From Bacteroidales bacterium (GTDB lineage Bacteria; Bacteroidota; Bacteroidia; Bacteroidales; UBA932), in assembly GCA_017551215.1 (NCBI GenBank), contig JAFZMA010000119.1, positions 1 to 10,053 of the forward strand: a DNA stretch of 10,053 bases, written 5' to 3'. This document shows positions 6,307 to 10,053 of the stretch, piece by piece. Within the stretch, counting starts at the first letter, position 1. The number at the start of each line of letters is the position of its first letter. The position numbers and the translations under genes are program-made. Below the pieces are notes generated by a model. It saw nothing but the letters and a program-made list of their open reading frames with translations, was not told where the DNA came from and ran no database searches.

Positions 6307-6716
6307 TCTTCCGGAAAATATGCCTCTATTTTTTCCAGAAAGACTTTGGGCGCCCTTACAGGAATTCTCCTGTCTGCGCTGATGAAGCCAACGATTACGG
6401 TTCCAAAGCAGATGAGTTCATCTTTCTGGTTGAATATCTTCTGGTCAAAAACCAACTTTGCCTGAGGCTTCTTTGTGAGTGTGGTTACAACCCTGAGGCA
6501 ATCCCCCATTCTGGAAGGCAGCTTGAAATGTATATCCACGCTCACTACCGGGAACATGATATTCTCCTGCTCCATCTTCTCGATCGGAATGCCCAGTTCC
6601 TTCATCATCTGGTTTCTTCCGCATTCAAAGAAACGCACATAGTTGGAATGATGGACTATACCCATCTGGTCACATTCGTAGTACCTTACATCCAGTTTAC
6701 ATTCAGAGGAATACAT
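6303..6716 (-). CDS. Hotdog-fold acyl-CoA thioesterase (4HBT, YbgC/FadM-like)
   Basis: A 137-residue single-domain protein. The N-terminal strand and helix VRYYECDQMGIVHHSNYVRFFE (10-31) contain the 4-hydroxybenzoyl-CoA thioesterase signature, with Asp16 as the expected catalytic residue and His22, Asn25 and Tyr26 in the conserved positions. The central strands (FPVVSVDIHFKLPSRMGD, LRVVTTLTKKPQAKLVF, ELICFGTVIVGFIS) follow the hotdog pattern. Such enzymes hydrolyse acyl-CoA or acyl-ACP thioesters in the cytoplasm as tetramers. Substrate chain length cannot be predicted. The ATG at 6716 lies 16 bases after the stop of the Ca2+ ATPase gene, so the two are probably cotranscribed; no functional link between them is obvious. 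No separate promoter is recognised in the short gap. Confidence 0.85.
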   Translation of the reverse strand: MYSSECKLDVRYYECDQMGIVHHSNYVRFFECGRNQMMKELGIPIEKMEQENIMFPVVSVDIHFKLPSRMGDCLRVVTTLTKKPQAKLVFDQKIFNQKDELICFGTVIVGFISADRRIPVRAPKVFLEKIEAYFPED

Positions 6717-6732
6717 ATTATATCTTATATGG

Positions 6733-9303
6733 TTAACGTTTCTTTCTTATCAATTGCCCCGTTACAAGTACAAGGGAGGTTGCAGCTATGAGTATAAGCC
6801 AGGTCAGTGCATCAAGCCTGACAGTCCTGAAAAGTTCTCCCGGAACAAACTCTACTATTGCGAGCTGGAGAATGAATATCAGGGATACCACAATTACAAA
6901 ATTCCTGTTTGAGCCCAGTTTGTAGAACGGTCCGTGAGACGTCTCCAGGCATCTGGCGTTAAACAGATTCCACATCTGCATCAGCACAAATCCGGTAAAG
7001 AAAATGGAAAGGAACCTGCTGTAGCTGGCTCCGCTACTCTGGTGAGGATCCAGCAGCATGAACAGGAAGGCAGCGGCAAACATGCCTATACCCGCAAGCA
7101 TTATCCGGCCCCACATCTTTTTTGTGATAATGGAATCCTGAATCTTTCTAGGTTTCTCTTTCATGACAGACGGATCCTTTGGCTCGGAAGCCAGGGCCAG
7201 AGCCGCCAAAGTGTCCATTATCAGGTTAATCCAAAGGATCTGGGTTATTGTCAGCGGATACTCTTCATTAAGCAGAAGCGGGCCCGCAATGGCTGTAAGA
7301 AGGGCTGCCACGTTTACGCTGAGCTGGAAGAAAATGAACCTCTGGATGTTGTGGTAAATGCTCCTTCCCCATTCCACTGCAGAAACTACGGTGGAGATGG
7401 AATCGTCAAGAATTACAATGTCGCTGCTTTCCCTTGCAACTGATGTTCCGCTTCCCATGCTCAGACCCACGTTCGCATAGTTCATAGCCGGCGCATCGTT
7501 GGTTCCGTCTCCCGTTACAGCAACCACCTCTCCCATTTTCTCGAGAAGCTTGACTAGCCTCATCTTATCCTCCGGCCTGGCTCTGGACATTACCTTTATG
7601 TCAGGTATTCTCTTTAACGCCTCCTCGTCTGAAAGGGATGAGAATTCAGGTCCGGTTATGGAATTCTTTTCTAAGGTATCGTTGTCTTTCCAGAGAGTGG
7701 CTTGTCTTGCTATTTCAATGGCTGTGAGTGAATTGTCTCCGGTAACTATCTTGATTGCAATACCTGCGCTTTCGCATTTTGCTATGGCCTGGGGAACATC
7801 TTCCCTGACCGGGTCCTCAATGGCTGCGAACCCGTCATATTCCAGTTCCGATATCTGGCCGGAAAGGTTCTCTTTACTGAAACTCTCGAGCAGATTCTTA
7901 TGGGCAAAGCAGATACATCTCATGCCCCTCTTCTGGAAAGAGGCAATCCTTTCCAGTTCCCCGTCCTTGCCGGAAAAAACTGAACAAAGACCAATTACGG
8001 TTTCCGGAGAACCCTTGAGGAACAGCCTGATACCGTCTTGAGTGGCGGCGACGGAAACCATGTACTTCAGGTCTGAGGAAAACGGGATTCTTTCCAGAAT
8101 CTCGCAGCCTTTTCTCAAAGACAGGTAATCCCATCCTTTTTCTTTGATGTACAGGAGCATTGCCCCTTCAGTAGGATTTCCGATGAACTTGTCCTGATCC
8201 AGAAATGCGGTTGAATTCAAGCTGATGGCAAGAGCGGTGTCCAGACAATCCTTGAGTGTGGATTCCGCAACCTTCATCTTGTTCTGGGTAAGAGTGCCGG
8301 TCTTGTCCGTGCAGATTACGGTGGATGCTCCCATGGTCTCGCAGGCATGCATCTTCCTTACCAGGGCATTCTGCGCTGTCATCTTGCGCATGCTGTAGGC
8401 CAAGGCAAGGGAAATGCTCATAGGCAAGCCTTCAGGCACAGCCATCACTATAAGGGTTACGGCCAGCATGAACATGGTAATCAGGTGGTTGATTCCGTCC
8501 GGAGTGGACAGGGACAGGCCGTTATGCAATTCATAGAAAAGTAGGGCTATGAATACCAGAACAGAGACTGTAATACCAACTTTTCCAATCTGCGAGCCCA
8601 GTTTTGAAAGTTGGCGTGTAAGCGGAGTCTGAACCCCGGTTATTTCGCTTGCGGCTCTGGCCGTTTTTCCGATTTCCGTGGAATCTCCCACAGTTTCTAC
8701 CAGCATGGTCCCCTCACCCTCGCTAACCGTTGTTCCTCTGTACACCTTGTTCGGGGAGTATGCTGTCTTGTATTCAGACACCGGTTCGGCCTTTTTGGAA
8801 GAAGGCTTGCTTTCTCCGTTTAGGCTGGATTCATTCACCTTTAAATCAACGGCATAGACAACGGTCCCGTCTGCCGGAACTTCATCGCCGAGATTAAGGA
8901 TAATATAATCCCCCACTACAACTTCAGATTTGTGGATGAGGGTGACCGCGCTTTCTCCGCCTTCCTTCTGGCGGAGAGCCTTGACCGGTGCCTCGTCGCT
9001 GATTTTGTTGAGGATATCGAATTCCTTGCCGGCCTTTCTCTCGTTGAAAAAGGAAACCAGAGTTGCAAGTATTATCGCCACAATTATTCCCGCGCTTTCC
9101 AGAAGGGAGCCTTTGCCGAAAGCCAGGGTTATGGTAAGGGAAATGGCGGCCGCAATGCTCAGGATAATGATGAGCGGATCCTTGAACTTTCCAAGCAGCA
9201 GGATAAACCAGTGCTCCCTCTTTGGCGGAGTGAGCACATTGCTGCCGTACTTTATGCGGCTTTCTTCTACTTGCTTGCTATTTAAGCCTTTGTAGGAGTT
9301 CAT
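6733..9303 (-). CDS. Calcium-translocating P-type ATPase, PMCA type (P2B)
   Basis: The 856-residue product is a complete P2-type ATPase. After an N-terminal cation-ATPase segment (KGLNSKQVEESRIKYGSN) come helices 1-2 (about 35-85), the actuator domain with LNGESKP (161-167, the TGES loop), and helices 3-4 with VMAVPEGLP (286-294), whose Glu291 is a Ca2+ ligand. The phosphorylation site is DKTGTLTQ (333-340; Asp333), then KGSPE (430-434) in the nucleotide domain, TGDN (521-524) and the hinge TGDGTNDAPA (597-606). Helix 5 has SVNVAA (662-667), with Ala where SERCA has Glu771. Helix 6 has WINLIMDTLA (691-700), with Asn693 and Asp697. This pattern predicts a single Ca2+ site as in PMCA, exporting Ca2+ probably in exchange for protons. 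No calmodulin-binding tail exists; the protein ends just after helix 10 (LIRKKR). The start overlaps valS by 26 nt, and no in-frame ATG follows before conserved residues. Confidence 0.92.
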   Translation of the reverse strand: MNSYKGLNSKQVEESRIKYGSNVLTPPKREHWFILLLGKFKDPLIIILSIAAAISLTITLAFGKGSLLESAGIIVAIILATLVSFFNERKAGKEFDILNKISDEAPVKALRQKEGGESAVTLIHKSEVVVGDYIILNLGDEVPADGTVVYAVDLKVNESSLNGESKPSSKKAEPVSEYKTAYSPNKVYRGTTVSEGEGTMLVETVGDSTEIGKTARAASEITGVQTPLTRQLSKLGSQIGKVGITVSVLVFIALLFYELHNGLSLSTPDGINHLITMFMLAVTLIVMAVPEGLPMSISLALAYSMRKMTAQNALVRKMHACETMGASTVICTDKTGTLTQNKMKVAESTLKDCLDTALAISLNSTAFLDQDKFIGNPTEGAMLLYIKEKGWDYLSLRKGCEILERIPFSSDLKYMVSVAATQDGIRLFLKGSPETVIGLCSVFSGKDGELERIASFQKRGMRCICFAHKNLLESFSKENLSGQISELEYDGFAAIEDPVREDVPQAIAKCESAGIAIKIVTGDNSLTAIEIARQATLWKDNDTLEKNSITGPEFSSLSDEEALKRIPDIKVMSRARPEDKMRLVKLLEKMGEVVAVTGDGTNDAPAMNYANVGLSMGSGTSVARESSDIVILDDSISTVVSAVEWGRSIYHNIQRFIFFQLSVNVAALLTAIAGPLLLNEEYPLTITQILWINLIMDTLAALALASEPKDPSVMKEKPRKIQDSIITKKMWGRIMLAGIGMFAAAFLFMLLDPHQSSGASYSRFLSIFFTGFVLMQMWNLFNARCLETSHGPFYKLGSNRNFVIVVSLIFILQLAIVEFVPGELFRTVRLDALTWLILIAATSLVLVTGQLIRKKR

Positions 9304-10053
9304 CCAGAGCCTTCAGCTTTTCCAGTGCATCGCTTTCCTTCTTCCTCTCAAGATCCACCACGGCCTTTGGAGCGCTGCTTACGAACCTCTCGTTGGAAAG
9401 CTTTTTCCTTACGGAAGCAAGGAATCCCGTATATCTGTCTATTTCTGCCTTGATCTTTGAGATTTCTGCCTCTACATCCACCTGAACAGGAACAAAGAAC
9501 TCTGTGGTTCCGACCATGAAGTTGACTCCTGTCTGCTCCTGGTTGAAAGCCTCTGTCTCCTCTATTCTGGAAACGTTGGCAAGCTTGGAAATCAGCGCAC
9601 TGACAGAAGATGCAAACGGCTTCTTGACATACAGTTCCACTGCCTGCTTTGGAGAAATCTGTTTGCTCTGGCGGATATTGCGGATATTGATGATGCAGCC
9701 TCTTGCAATCTCGAAATCTTCCAGAGCCTGGCTGCTGACTTCTCCTGAATCAGGCTGCCTCTGGAGCATTATTGTCTCTCCTTCTCTCCTCGGCGACAGG
9801 TTCTGCCACAGTTCTTCCGTGATGAACGGCATGAAAGGATGCAGAAGCTTGAGAAGGCTGTCGAAGAAAGAAATGGTCTTGTCGTATGTAAAGCGGTCTG
9901 TCTTTTCTCCGAACGCCGGCTTTACGGCCTCCAGATACCATGCGCAGAATTCATCCCAGAACAGCTTGTAGATGGTCATTGTGGCATCTGAAATCCTGAA
10001 CTTGGAGAAGTGGTCCGCTATGGTTGCAATAGACTGGGAAAGAAGACTCTGGA
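9278..10053 (-). CDS. valS: Valyl-tRNA synthetase, C-terminal part (5' end beyond right edge)
   Basis: The frame is open from the right edge to a TAG at 9280-9278, giving 257 visible residues. It begins with the anticodon-binding helical domain (SLLSQSIATIADHFSKFRI, then YKLFWDEFCAWYLEAVKPAF and the highly conserved LHPFMPFITEELWQNL). It ends with the ValRS C-terminal coiled-coil arm that contacts the tRNA elbow (VDVEAEISKIKAEIDRY, RKKLSNERFVSSAPKAVVDLE, then a Lys/Glu-rich helix). The catalytic HIGH and KMSKS motifs lie outside the window. The enzyme charges tRNA-Val in the cytoplasm and edits mischarged threonine. The Met at 9979 is internal, not the start, because homologous sequence continues upstream of it to the edge. 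Its last 26 bases overlap the ATPase gene in another frame. Confidence 0.93.
   Translation of the reverse strand, partial: QSLLSQSIATIADHFSKFRISDATMTIYKLFWDEFCAWYLEAVKPAFGEKTDRFTYDKTISFFDSLLKLLHPFMPFITEELWQNLSPRREGETIMLQRQPDSGEVSSQALEDFEIARGCIINIRNIRQSKQISPKQAVELYVKKPFASSVSALISKLANVSRIEETEAFNQEQTGVNFMVGTTEFFVPVQVDVEAEISKIKAEIDRYTGFLASVRKKLSNERFVSSAPKAVVDLERKKESDALEKLKALDELLQRLK

Noticed and set aside
7499..8041. A 180-codon plus-strand frame opposite the calcium ATPase
   Set aside because: It is antisense to the phosphorylation and hinge regions of a well-conserved pump; the Ser/Leu-rich product looks like a shadow.
9671..9694. Tandem repeat GCGGATATT GCGGATATT within valS
   Set aside because: It encodes NIRNIR, part of the normal conserved ValRS helix (commonly AIRNIR), so protein constraint explains it.
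9278..9979. A stand-alone 233-residue protein starting at 9979
   Set aside because: ValRS-like sequence continues in frame upstream of this Met to the right edge, so it is the C-terminal part of valS and not a separate gene.
1..10053. A new defence, mobile or biosynthetic system hidden in the window
   Set aside because: All sizeable genes belong to recognised core families, gaps are tiny, and I saw no long repeats, att sites, transposase sequence or unusual gene cluster.

Overview
The window looks like core chromosome from a member of the Bacteroidota, most likely Bacteroidales or a close relative. The evidence is a TamA-like lipoprotein (TamL type), a minimal TatA-TatC pair, a short arginine-decarboxylase-like enzyme of the type I know from this phylum, start codons without Shine-Dalgarno sequences, and promoter-like TAnnTTTG boxes (the Bacteroidota -7 element). 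Coding density is very high. Both ends cut through genes, and no stretch over 300 bases lacks a gene. I see no rRNA, tRNA, insertion sequence, CRISPR array or phage gene.

Layout. Bases 1-1001 (minus) hold the N-terminal part of tamL, which runs off the left edge. A 119-128 bp divergent region (from 1002 or 1011 to 1129) carries promoter-like boxes on both strands and a small hairpin/direct-repeat arrangement. The plus-strand pair 1130-3287 follows: a PLP fold-type III decarboxylase, then a TrmH/SpoU RNA 2'-O-methyltransferase one base later. This pair converges, across only 3 bp, on a long minus-strand run covering the rest of the window. In transcription order that run is valS (3' end only, from the right edge), a PMCA-type Ca2+ P-type ATPase (overlapping valS by 26 nt), a YbgC-like hotdog thioesterase, tatA, tatC and an ABC-F ATPase (overlapping tatC by 4 nt).

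Function. The genes serve general cell maintenance: outer-membrane biogenesis (TamL), polyamine precursor supply (the decarboxylase), RNA modification (TrmH), valine tRNA charging (ValS), cation efflux (the ATPase), acyl-CoA thioester hydrolysis (thioesterase), export of folded proteins (TatAC) and ribosome-associated translation control (ABC-F). The best promoter in the window, TTG-19 bp-TAAATTTG, lies between the thioesterase and tatA, so tatA-tatC-ABC-F is probably its own unit, possibly also reached by read-through from valS.

I found no convincing new multi-gene system. The observations most worth a second look are the decarboxylase leader, the tat promoter that reuses the stop codon of the gene before it, the tatC/ABC-F coupling, the 26-nt valS/ATPase overlap, and a T-to-N change in the TGES loop of the calcium pump.
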